9,554 nucleotides of DNA from Planctomycetaceae bacterium. Lineage in GTDB: Bacteria > Planctomycetota > Planctomycetia > Pirellulales > Thermoguttaceae. Positions within the stretch are counted from its first letter, which is position 1. Every line of letters starts with the position of its first letter. A program made the position numbers and the translations under genes. The stretch covers positions 1 through 9,554 of the forward strand of contig JAIRYX010000276.1 of NCBI GenBank assembly GCA_031267635.1. The letters are read 5' to 3'. Positions 1 to 5,984 of the stretch are shown in pieces. Under the pieces are notes generated by a model. The model searched no databases, was not told the DNA's origin, and saw only the letters and a list, made by a program, of their open reading frames with translations.

Positions 1-1
1 G

Positions 2-187
2 TTTTATTTGAAACTCGGCTGGCGGCTGACCGACGACTCGGTCATTATGCGCAATGAACAAGACGCTCCAATCCGAATGCGGTCAAACTGTCCGATGTAC
101 AAAGAACTGACCGTGCAAACATTCCCGGAAGGTCCTGTCGATGTTCATACGCCGGAACGAGTTGGCATGGCGAAAATCAAGCCGTAA
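2..187 (+). CDS. 3' end of an unidentified protein (partial)
   Basis: An open frame enters from the left edge and ends at TAA 185-187, giving the last 61 residues of a protein. The visible peptide starts FYLKLGWRLTDDSV and ends PERVGMAKIKP. It is mixed hydrophilic sequence with no membrane segment, repeat or catalytic motif that I recognise. Codon use looks like that of the other real genes here (many G/C third positions, few rare codons), and the frame closes just before a clearly AT-rich intergenic stretch, which is why I accept it as coding. Function cannot be assigned from this fragment. Confidence 0.6.
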   Translation, partial: FYLKLGWRLTDDSVIMRNEQDAPIRMRSNCPMYKELTVQTFPEGPVDVHTPERVGMAKIKP

Positions 188-245
188 AATTTCTAATTCC
201 CTATTCGATTAACGCTCCGCCCACTTGGAATTGCGTTGCTTGTTT

Positions 246-294
246 CACATTTGGGGAGTGATTGATTTGGGTTGAACGACTGGATCGTTAAAAG
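246..294. repeat. Dispersed intergenic repeat, degenerate copy A
   Basis: CACATTTGGGGAGTGATTGATTT, interrupted here only for length, at 247-269 closely resembles the sequence at 9266-9289 beside coaD. It is followed directly by GGGTTGA, then ACTGGATCGTTAAAAG, which resembles the reverse complement of the 9299-9325 segment (GGGTTGA, ACTGAATCGTTACAG). In this copy the two modules are joined without the intervening TATAAAATACTGTAAC part, so it looks rearranged or shortened. Confidence 0.5.
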
Positions 295-459
295 TTTTTT
301 TAAAATCAACAAAAAAATTTTTCAGGAATTTTATTTTCCGTAAGTTGAAGAGCTAAAACAAAATACAAAAGTTTGTCTCGATTCAACTTTAAATATTTTT
401 CCAAAAATGCGAGACATGCCCCCTTGATGAGATTTGGGACTTCTGTAAAATTTCCGCTG

Positions 460-502
460 TTTTGCATGTAAAACTTTTTGAGTTTGCCGTAAACATGCAA
501 AA
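460..502. other. Hairpin with perfect 10-bp stem
   Basis: TTTTGCATGT (460-469) and ACATGCAAAA (493-502) are perfect reverse complements around a 23-base loop, and the loop contains a smaller AAACT/AGTTT pairing. It sits about 130 bases upstream of the probable DUF1559 start. It has no run of T that would make it a standard terminator for the gene on the left, so it could be a regulator site or leader structure. The role is not known. Confidence 0.35.
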
Positions 503-614
503 TCTTTTATTGGAAAAAGACAATGTCAATGAATGAAAATTGTATGCAAGAACAGACCGACAGAAAACACAACGTGATTTTTGTCATTACAACAAATTCG
601 AACCAAACTAAAAT

Positions 615-621
615 GAAGGAG
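615..621 (+). promoter_or_regulatory. Ribosome binding site GAAGGAG for ATG 630
   Basis: GAAGGAG at 615-621 lies 8 bases before ATG 630-632. It is one of the two best Shine-Dalgarno matches in the window; the other precedes the gene at 2571. It matters because it points to 630, not 710, as the true start of the DUF1559 gene. No comparable site precedes ATG 710. Confidence 0.75.
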
Positions 622-629
622 TTCCCGCT

Positions 630-710
630 ATGAAAAAGTTAAACCAGTCGTGTCATTTATTTGAATTGAGCCAAAATGTGTCGGGGGGGGGGGGTACACA
701 AAATGGTTAA
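630..710 (+). other. 5' segment of the DUF1559 gene, out of frame in this sequence
   Basis: Starting at ATG 630 behind a strong ribosome binding site, the frame reads MKKLNQSCHLFELSQNVSGG, then further glycine codons, and stops at TAA 708-710. The early stop is caused by the length of the G run at 683-694. With 13 or 10 G residues the frame would continue through YTKWL into the DUF1559 frame at 710. This would give a leader of about 59 residues before the mature prepilin-like segment. I read it as the real 5' end of that gene, either switched off by tract length or broken by a homopolymer sequencing error. Confidence 0.65.
683..694 (+). repeat. Poly-G tract, 12 G
   Basis: Twelve consecutive G residues lie inside the coding region that begins at ATG 630. 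In an otherwise AT-rich stretch a run of this length is very unlikely by chance. Long G/C homopolymers inside coding regions are known hot spots for slipped-strand mispairing (contingency loci in Campylobacter, Neisseria and others). The three possible lengths modulo 3 give three outcomes: the full DUF1559 protein, a stop at 708-710, or a third frame that runs to a stop at 889-891. Confidence 0.9.
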
Positions 711-1816
711 TGTATCATGTTTTGCGTGCGATTTCACTCTTTTTTGCCCGCGCTATTGCGAGCATTTCTGCCCGTTTGGGAAGACAATCTTTTATCCGCC
801 ATGCATTTACTCTGGTCGAATTGCTGGTGGTCATTGCGATCATTGGAATTTTGATTGCGTTGTTGTTGCCAGCCGTTCAAGCCGCGCGTGAAGCCGCACG
901 AAGAATGCAATGTGCAAACAATCAAAAACAAATCGGGTTGGCTTTGCACAACTATCACGACACCCACACCGTATTGCCCCGAATGAATTGCACATGGGTT
1001 ACAGGAAAGTATGCGCTTTCCATTCATGTCCGTGTTTTGCCGTACCTTGAACAAAGTGCGATTTACGGAAGTTTTCCGCAGAATATTCCGGTTTGTCCTG
1101 TTGCTACTCAGACTGGGGCAGACGCCAGTCTGATTCCGTTTTTATGGACGACTGTGCCGTTGTTGATCTGTCCGAGCGATGGGGAGCAACAACCGCCGAC
1201 TCCTAGTCCGCTTCCAACGAGTGCTAATCTTCAACAAGTTTATGTCAACAGAGCAAATTACGTGTACTGTAATGGAACCGCTATCGGCGATTATTGTAAT
1301 ATTGAAAACGTTCCATCGTCTCAAGCGATTTTCACTTTCCATGAAACTGGACTGGGACATGTATCCACAGGAGATGGAACGAGTAACACGCTTGCCGTCA
1401 GCGAAACATTGATCGCTCCGGCTGACACGTCGTTAACATTCGCAAGTCTTCCCAACAAAAAGTTACGCGACCGGCTTCGATATTTCGATAACGGCATGGC
1501 ATGTGCTCCTCAAGATTTTGAGGCATTGATAAACGATTCCGCGAACTTGTCAAAAATAGGTTCGGGTAATCGCGGCGGTACATGGGTTACGTCGCACGGT
1601 ACGGCAACAGGGTTTTCAACGCTTTACAAACCCAACTCCGGTATTCCGCATTGTTGGACAAAGTCCGGTTACTCAAATTTTGATTATACGAGTAGTAACC
1701 ATAGCGGCGGAATAAATAGCTGTTATGCAGACGGAAGCATCCATTTTATTTCGGATAGTATTACACTTGATATTTGGCGGGCTTTGAGTACGCCCGACGG
1801 CGGAGAAGTTCAGTAA
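710..1816 (+). CDS. DUF1559 prepilin-like (type II pseudopilin-type N-terminus) protein
   Basis: The frame encodes 368 residues from ATG 710. Residues 33-52 (FTLVELLVVIAIIGILIALL) form the class III prepilin hydrophobic helix with Glu at +5, followed by the DUF1559 signature LLLPAVQAAREAARRMQC and a conserved NQKQIGLALHNYHDTH. Near the C-terminus SSNHSGGINSCYADGSIHFI matches the usual SxHxGG...DGS motif. DUF1559 proteins form large paralogous families in Planctomycetota; they are probably processed by prepilin peptidase and displayed at the envelope, but their function is not established. The residue before the predicted cleavage site is Ala (RHA|FTL) rather than the usual Gly. ATG 710 lacks a ribosome binding site, and the likelier start is ATG 630, out of frame by one base because of the poly-G tract. 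Family assignment is secure; start and expression state are not. Confidence 0.9.
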   Translation: MYHVLRAISLFFARAIASISARLGRQSFIRHAFTLVELLVVIAIIGILIALLLPAVQAAREAARRMQCANNQKQIGLALHNYHDTHTVLPRMNCTWVTGKYALSIHVRVLPYLEQSAIYGSFPQNIPVCPVATQTGADASLIPFLWTTVPLLICPSDGEQQPPTPSPLPTSANLQQVYVNRANYVYCNGTAIGDYCNIENVPSSQAIFTFHETGLGHVSTGDGTSNTLAVSETLIAPADTSLTFASLPNKKLRDRLRYFDNGMACAPQDFEALINDSANLSKIGSGNRGGTWVTSHGTATGFSTLYKPNSGIPHCWTKSGYSNFDYTSSNHSGGINSCYADGSIHFISDSITLDIWRALSTPDGGEVQ

Positions 1817-1891
1817 GTTCATTAACCGTAATGTGTTTTTCAGGCAGGCAACCGATTTCCGGGCGGTTGCACGATAGGATGCGGGATTTCC

Positions 1892-1993
1892 ATGACTCAA
1901 TCAAACAACCTAACGGACGTGTTTGAAGAGTTGGAAAAACATATCCTTATCGAGGCAAAGTCGGCAAAAAACAAGGCAGCCGCTCGGAAATAG
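1892..1993 (+). CDS. Possible small ORF, 33 residues
   Basis: ATG 1892 to TAG 1993 encodes a charged 33-residue peptide beginning MTQSNNLTDVFEELEKH and ending KNKAAARK, predicted to be mostly helical. It lies 75 bases after the DUF1559 stop on the same strand and could be co-transcribed. AGGAT (1877-1881 region) and GGGA (1883-1886) are weak ribosome binding candidates. The frame is open upstream to 1832 without another ATG. I recognise no family. It could equally be a chance frame. Confidence 0.3.
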   Translation: MTQSNNLTDVFEELEKHILIEAKSAKNKAAARK

Positions 1994-2066
1994 GGCGTCT
2001 GCCAGCCCCTTTAACGGATTATCCTTTTATCCTTGTGAAGAATTGCCGACAATTGACCGTTAAAAG

Positions 2067-2417
2067 ATGACAAAAAAAGCTACCAATATTGTCTCTTGGA
2101 GGACTCCAATGAGCGTTTGGAGAACTCCAATGAGCGTTGAGGGTTCTCCATTGAGCGTTTGGAGAACCCCAATGAGCGTTGAGAATTCTCCAATGAGCGG
2201 TTGGAGTTCTCTAAGAGACGATTGGAGATCTCCATTTATCAATTGGTGTTCTCCAAAGGACGATTGGGACTCTCCAATGAGCAATTGGGGGGCTCCAAAG
2301 GATGGTTGGTGTTCTCCATTTACCAATTGGTGTTCTCCAATTTACGGTTTTTTTCCGTCGGAATACCCCAAAAAGGCAATAATTTGTCCAAAATTGCTTC
2401 AAAATGTAGCAATTTAG
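2067..2417 (+). CDS. Doubtful ORF across the 21-bp array (seven-residue repeats)
   Basis: ATG 2067 opens 116 codons that read through the array as seven-residue repeats: WRTPMSV three times, then variants such as EGSPLSV, WCSPKDD and WCSPFTN. Trp opens 10 of 12 repeats and Pro is kept in 11. Units 1, 2 and 4 differ only at synonymous third positions (AGG/AGA and ACT/ACC), a weak hint of protein-level constraint. Against coding: no ribosome binding site before ATG 2067, an equally long mirror frame on the minus strand (2060-2326, LIGVLQT repeats), and no recognised family. I list it so that the possibility is recorded; a non-coding array is my preferred reading. Confidence 0.2.
   Translation: MTKKATNIVSWRTPMSVWRTPMSVEGSPLSVWRTPMSVENSPMSGWSSLRDDWRSPFINWCSPKDDWDSPMSNWGAPKDGWCSPFTNWCSPIYGFFPSEYPKKAIICPKLLQNVAI
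2096..2347. repeat. Tandem array, 12 units of exactly 21 bp
   Basis: Twelve consecutive units, each exactly 21 bp with no indels, start at 2096 and then every 21 bases to 2327. The consensus is close to TTGGAGAACTCCAATGAGCG plus one base. Each unit carries a dyad, TTGG (6 bases) CCAA, which is a perfect 12-bp palindrome in the seventh unit (TGGAGATCTCCA). Units 1, 2 and 4 are nearly identical and later units diverge, mainly in the last eight bases. Because 21 is divisible by 3, several frames stay open on both strands, so long ORFs here are expected by construction. Twenty-one bp is also about two turns of B-DNA, so a protein-binding array is as plausible as a coding repeat. Confidence 0.95.
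2391..2415. other. Hairpin, 8-bp stem and 9-base loop
   Basis: AAATTGCT (2391-2398) and AGCAATTT (2408-2415) are perfect reverse complements around a 9-base loop. It lies between the 21-bp array and the gene at 2571. The stem is AT-rich and no clean T run follows, so it is at best a weak terminator. Confidence 0.3.
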
Positions 2418-2557
2418 TCGAAATTATTTTCTAGTTGTCTTGCAAGAAAGGCGAAAATCCTGTATTGTTTTCAATGTTCAATTGACTTGCGGACAAGTTC
2501 TACCCGATCAAAGACAGCAGATAGAACACGGTTACGCAAACACATAATTTTTTTTAG

Positions 2558-2563
2558 AAGGAG
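2558..2563 (+). promoter_or_regulatory. Ribosome binding site AAGGAG, decides start at 2571
   Basis: AAGGAG at 2558-2563 lies 7 bases before ATG 2571. The same frame extends upstream to ATG 2487, but that would add 28 basic, poorly structured residues and read through the T-rich stretch at 2548-2555. The ribosome binding site makes 2571 the better start. Confidence 0.8.
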
Positions 2564-2570
2564 ATTCGTT

Positions 2571-3233
2571 ATGACCACCAATTCAAAGGGTTATATGCCG
2601 CGACAAGACGGCGCATTTATCGCGTGGGCGAAAACAATTTATCGAGATTGTGCTGAAAACGCCCCCGCGTGGCAACTGGACCCGATTTTCTTAAATCAAT
2701 TCGGAATGTTGCTTGCGGATGCGGAAACGAAGTACAACACGAATAGCGACGAAGAGTTGCGGAATCGCGCAACGGTCAAAGCAAAAAATGGAGCATTTGC
2801 GGCTCTGAAACAGTTTCTCGCCATGTATATCAACACGCTTGAGGGAAATCCTAATATTCCCGATGAGATGATCGAGTCGATGGGACTTCGCCCGCGTCAT
2901 CCGCACGCCCATGAACCGATTCCGGTTCCGACGGAAACGCCGGTGCTGACGGCAATTGTCGGGCAACATCACGACGTAACTTTGTACGTCTCAACGCTTC
3001 AACACGGACGCCCCACCCAATTTCTCAAAGACGGAAAATTTGCCGGTTTCCTGTTGAAATATAAAATCGACGGCGATACCCAATGGGAATCGGTTATTTC
3101 CACGCAATTGCATTACACATTGATTTTTACGGATGAAGACGAAGGAAAACACATCCTCCTCCAAGCCGCATGGGTCAACCCGCGTATGCAAAACGGTCCC
3201 TGGAGCGAAGAAGTTCGGGAATTGATCAATTAA
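2571..3233 (+). CDS. Uncharacterised two-domain protein, 220 residues
   Basis: Encodes 220 residues from ATG 2571, placed by a strong ribosome binding site. Residues 1 to about 110 are helical and charged (QDGAFIAWAKTIYRDCAENA, then a second long helix around AETKYNTNSDEELRNRATVK), suggesting a small helical bundle. A linker rich in His and Pro (RHPHAHEPIPVPTETP, about 113-128) leads to a predicted beta domain ending in VNPRMQNGPWSEEVRELIN. The order helical bundle, proline linker, beta-sandwich-like tail with a closing GPWS motif resembles a group of hypothetical proteins I recall from gut and anaerobic bacteria, some noted as fibronectin-III-like; that is memory, not a search. There is no signal peptide or membrane segment, so it is probably cytoplasmic. 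It stands alone after the 21-bp array and converges with the TPR lipoprotein gene. Function unknown. Confidence 0.85.
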   Translation: MTTNSKGYMPRQDGAFIAWAKTIYRDCAENAPAWQLDPIFLNQFGMLLADAETKYNTNSDEELRNRATVKAKNGAFAALKQFLAMYINTLEGNPNIPDEMIESMGLRPRHPHAHEPIPVPTETPVLTAIVGQHHDVTLYVSTLQHGRPTQFLKDGKFAGFLLKYKIDGDTQWESVISTQLHYTLIFTDEDEGKHILLQAAWVNPRMQNGPWSEEVRELIN

Positions 3234-3299
3234 CGTACCTGTCGGTTTATTGGACATGACCGATTATGGTGAAAAAAATTTCAAAACCATTGCGGACAG

Positions 3300-3529
3300 T
3301 TCGTTGATTTTTTTTTATACGCCGTAAGCGTTCCCTAGAAATCCTCCCCAGTACAACTGGGGGGTTCAAACTCGCGAAAAAACTCAACCCTGTCAGGGTT
3401 GTCCCTTGCCTCGGTACCGAGCAACACTGGGCAACCCCGACGGGGTTGTTTATTGGGAGAATCTCTTGCCCCCAGTTGCACTGGGGGTTATTCAAGGGGA
3501 ATGCCTACGGCGTAAAAAAAATCAACGAA
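3300..3529. repeat. REP/BIME-like cluster: nested hairpins within a long inverted repeat
   Basis: The outer arms (about 3300-3366 and 3467-3529) form an imperfect inverted repeat. Each contains TTCGTTGATTTTTTTT or its complement, then ACGCCGTA, TTCCC, and a GGGG-stem hairpin. Inside are CCCCAGT/ACTGGGG (3346-3362), CAACCC/GGGTTG (3385-3401), palindrome CTCGGTACCGAG (3410-3421), CAACCCC/GGGGTTG (3432-3448) and CCCCCAGT/ACTGGGGG (3469-3487). Several GC-rich palindromes in alternating orientation between two convergent genes is the classic arrangement of REP elements mobilised by RAYT (IS200/Y1-type) transposases. No transposase is in the window. The hairpins may also end transcription from both sides. 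Confidence 0.8.
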
Positions 3530-3540
3530 CAGTGACTCAT

Positions 3541-3590
3541 TTTTTGAAAACTTATTTGCGCAAAATGCGTAAACATAAGTCAATCATCGA
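3541..3590. terminator. Possible terminator for the TPR lipoprotein gene
   Basis: Just beyond the stop of the minus-strand gene, ACTTAT and ATAAGT enclose an inner CGCA/TGCG pairing around an AAAA loop (about 3549-3583). On the minus strand it is followed by AAAACTT-type sequence rather than a strong T run, but on either strand A/T runs flank it. It is a moderate candidate for ending the minus-strand transcript. Confidence 0.3.
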
Positions 3591-3607
3591 CTATTTTTTA
3601 GTTTTCA

Positions 3608-5149
3608 TCACGGATTAAACGTTTGAAACATTCTTGCGTTAGAAACTGCGTTTCCGGTTTCTGTGTTGGCGGAGGATGCGTCGTAGCCGTATGATGTTCT
3701 TGCCAATGGATTCACCGGTTGCGGAGATGATTCCGTTTGTGCCGTTGCCGTGTAGTACGGCGCGGGCGGATTGGGCGTCGGATAATTTTGGATCGGCGGC
3801 ATGTTGTAATGCGGACGTTGCGCGATCTCTTGCGGCGCGTAATAATGAGGTGCGTTGGCTGTTCGGTTCGGTAACGGCTGCGACGGATTTACGGTCGGCT
3901 GCGATGACGCAAAACCATAAGGCATTCCTGTCGGTTGAACTCCCGGTGATTGTAGTTCTGTCGGCTGTCTTTCTATCGGACGGTTCGGAATCGGTTGCGG
4001 CGCCGCGGCATTGGGAACTGTCGTTGTATCGTAATTTCCATAATTCGGCGGTTGCGGATAAGCATAATATCCGTTTTGCGTGATCATCGGCGGAGGTATT
4101 TGCGTTGCCGTCCGCGCTTGCGGTGAAACAGGCGGCAAAGCTGTTGACGATGGAATGATTGACGTAAAACCGTCGTTCCGTTGCACTCCCGGAAGATTGG
4201 GATTGGATACGGGAGGCGACTGATACGGATATTGCTGCGAATTTTGCGAGAAACCGTTCGCCGACGCTTGAGGCGTATAAGATTGTATTGGCGTTTGCGC
4301 CGGATATTGCTGATTGACGTAAGCAGACGGATTATTGTATTGTTGATTGTTGTAAGACGACGGCGAATTTCCCGGAATATTGACTCTGTTGTTGACAGGA
4401 ACATTGTTCATATTATTGGGAACGGCTGCCGTACTCGCCATCATGTAACCTTGAGGATTCTGATATCCGTTGACCTGTTGATTTGCGGCGTAATTCAATT
4501 GTTGTTCTTTGGATCGGATTTTTTGTGATTTATTCAACGCGACAATCGCCCGTTCGTATTCCTCGTGCGAACGGTAAATCGCCGCCATTTCCTCGTATGC
4601 CTTTTGTTCGCCGACAGCACGTTTCAGATAACTGGCGCCCGCTTGATATTTTTTCTCTTGCATAAGCGTATAACCGAGCATCATTTGAAAACGTTTATCA
4701 TTCGGCGCAATTTGTAATCCCTGCCGCCACAACGATTCCGCACCAATATAATCTTCCTGTTCAAAAAGCGAATTGGCATACGCACCGCAAATTTCAAGAT
4801 CGTCGGGTTTGTAGCTCATCGCTTTTTCAAAATATTCCCGGCTTTCCTGATATTCTTTTCGCTCGGAAAGCAACATTCCCAACCGCGCATGAGCGACTCC
4901 TAATGCGTTTGCGTTACCTTTCGGATGTTTTTTAATGTATTCTCTATAAATCTCTTCCGCACGAGATTTGTCGCCATTGTCCGAAGCGCGTTTGGCTTCT
5001 TCAAGCAAAGACTCGTCGGTTTGAGAAACCGAGTTTTTTGCCGACATTTCTTTCGACTGAAAAACGGTTTGGATTTGCGAACATCCTTGCAGTAAAACAA
5101 CCGCTAAAATCCATCCGGCGACAATGAATATTTTTCCGTAATGTTTCAT
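3608..5149 (-). CDS. TPR lipoprotein with P/Q/N/Y-rich C-terminal tail
   Basis: From ATG 5149 the gene encodes 513 residues. Residues 1-23 form a lipoprotein signal (MKHYGKIFIVAGWILAVVLL, then QGC) with Cys23 as the predicted lipidated residue. About residues 45-220 hold four or five tetratricopeptide repeats, recognisable in RAEEIYREYIKKHPKG, QESREYFEKAMSYKPDD, IGAESLWRQGLQIAPND and QAGASYLKRAV. Roughly residues 225-513 are low complexity, dominated by Pro, Gln, Asn, Tyr and Ser (for example NNQQYNNPSAYVNQQYPAQT), predicted disordered. TPR lipoproteins act as scaffolds for envelope complexes; the partner is unknown. The frame extends upstream to codons at 5194 and 5293, but those starts would bury the signal peptide, so 5149 is preferred. 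No start has a clear ribosome binding site. It converges with the gene ending at 3233. Confidence 0.85.
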   Translation of the reverse strand: MKHYGKIFIVAGWILAVVLLQGCSQIQTVFQSKEMSAKNSVSQTDESLLEEAKRASDNGDKSRAEEIYREYIKKHPKGNANALGVAHARLGMLLSERKEYQESREYFEKAMSYKPDDLEICGAYANSLFEQEDYIGAESLWRQGLQIAPNDKRFQMMLGYTLMQEKKYQAGASYLKRAVGEQKAYEEMAAIYRSHEEYERAIVALNKSQKIRSKEQQLNYAANQQVNGYQNPQGYMMASTAAVPNNMNNVPVNNRVNIPGNSPSSYNNQQYNNPSAYVNQQYPAQTPIQSYTPQASANGFSQNSQQYPYQSPPVSNPNLPGVQRNDGFTSIIPSSTALPPVSPQARTATQIPPPMITQNGYYAYPQPPNYGNYDTTTVPNAAAPQPIPNRPIERQPTELQSPGVQPTGMPYGFASSQPTVNPSQPLPNRTANAPHYYAPQEIAQRPHYNMPPIQNYPTPNPPAPYYTATAQTESSPQPVNPLARTSYGYDASSANTETGNAVSNARMFQTFNP

Positions 5150-5525
5150 GATTTTTGCCCACAAACTTTGTGAACGTTGAATGTCATTTTTCATACGCCG
5201 CAACAACAGAATGATGTTACGGAGTTTAATTCTTTCGTTTCTATCGGAGGAAAGAGTCGTAGCGGTCAATGCAAAATGGCACGCAAATACCATTTGATAA
5301 AAGGTGACGGCTTTTTAGAAAATGCTGCTAATCCCGATTATAGCGAATACAGAAAAGTCATAACAACTTTAGAGATAAAAACAAAAAGATAACGGTTGAG
5401 AGGAATGTAACAATAAGCCGACAAAAATTTTGAAGATATGTGATCTCATATTTCTCGGCTTGTGCGATCTTATCCTCTATAAATGATACAAGCCCTTTAG
5501 TCCTTGTACCTTAAATCATGTAGAA
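5150..5525. other. Intergenic region with a long-loop inverted repeat
   Basis: This stretch of about 375 bases lies between the start of the TPR lipoprotein gene and the 3' end of the small membrane protein gene, both on the minus strand. It holds a plus-strand frame ending at 5392 (ATG 5276, 38 residues) with no well-placed ribosome binding site, which I do not call. GGCTTGT (5457-5463) and ACAAGCC (5488-5494) are perfect reverse complements around a 24-base loop, next to an imperfect ATATG/CATAT dyad at 5436-5451. These could form a leader or terminator structure on the minus-strand transcript. Confidence 0.4.
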
Positions 5526-5708
5526 TTATCGTTGCTCACGAAAAGTCAAATAACCGAAAAATCCGATAACCGCAGAACATAGAATGAATGCTAAATCCAT
5601 CGCAAGACTGACGCGACCAAACGGAAAGGCGCTCACAAGATCAAGTAGAAAAAGCAAGAACAAAATTGCAGAAACTGCCATAGCAAAGATGCAAAGGACT
5701 TTAGACAT
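5526..5708 (-). CDS. Small two-helix membrane protein, conserved in planctomycetes
   Basis: From ATG 5708 the gene encodes 60 residues: MSKVLCIFAMAVSAILFLLF begins the first hydrophobic segment (about 5-24); a short loop LVSAFPFGRVSLAM follows; the second segment (about 37-53) ends in the cap YLTFREQR. The pattern of an MSKV start, an IPFGR-type loop, MD before the second helix and an FREQR end matches small inner-membrane proteins I recall from Planctomycetota; this is recollection, not a search. The frame can extend to a codon at 5774, but the extra 22 residues are charged and lie before a natural MSK start. The ribosome binding site is weak (GAGAAAA region). Function unknown; it is probably an integral cytoplasmic-membrane protein. 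Confidence 0.75.
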   Translation of the reverse strand: MSKVLCIFAMAVSAILFLLFLLDLVSAFPFGRVSLAMDLAFILCSAVIGFFGYLTFREQR

Positions 5709-5984
5709 AATTTTTTTCTCTGACTCGCCGAATTGGTACAATAATTCCTGTATCTTAAAATTCACCTGCCGCAATTCTGCTGTTTCCGAAACATTAAATC
5801 AACCAGACTGGGCAAAATACAAAAAACACAAGAATAGTATAACTTGAATTGCCGCAAAACTCTACCCCCATTTTTTGCTAATTTGGCAATTTGAGAAAAA
5901 TTTTCTGTGAAACGCATAAATTATTTGATAATGTAAGTAATTTAACAATGATTGTTATAAATTTTTAGAAGACTTTGTATTTGT

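Larger units (their letters stand above)
188..629. other. AT-rich intergenic region with a hairpin and a repeat copy
   Basis: This stretch of about 440 bases lies between the partial first gene and the ribosome binding site of the DUF1559 gene. It is strongly AT-rich from about 290 onward. It contains one degenerate copy of the dispersed repeat (246-294) and one hairpin (460-502). A 64-codon frame on the minus strand (306-500) has no ribosome binding site and low-complexity composition, so I do not call it. I see no convincing sigma-70 promoter, although the DUF1559 promoter should lie here. Confidence 0.5.

Noticed and set aside
306..500. 64-codon minus-strand frame
   Set aside because: No ribosome binding site, AT-rich low-complexity translation, and its first codons lie in a hairpin arm.
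676..891. Plus-strand frame through the poly-G tract into a third frame of the DUF1559 gene
   Set aside because: It is a frame shadow of the DUF1559 coding sequence; relevant only as the product of a different G-tract length.
2060..2326. Minus-strand ORF with LIGVLQT repeats
   Set aside because: A 21-bp array without stop codons opens several frames on both strands; no ribosome binding site and no family resemblance.
3340..3370. tRNA T-arm-like GGTTCAAAC
   Set aside because: The match is part of the GGGG hairpin of the REP-like cluster; no acceptor stem or anticodon arm surrounds it.
3247..3618. Short ORFs on both strands across the REP-like cluster
   Set aside because: They translate palindromic intergenic repeats (NPVGV- and NPDGVV-type peptides), a common source of spurious proteins.
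4181..4528. 115-codon Arg-rich plus-strand ORF
   Set aside because: It is antisense to the low-complexity tail of the TPR lipoprotein; its Arg/Ile bias is the complement of those codons.
5177..5392. Plus-strand ORF, including a 38-residue version from ATG 5276
   Set aside because: The long form starts at TTG; the GGAGGA at about 5246-5251 is more than 20 bases from ATG 5276; no family recognised. Real status undecided but not supported.
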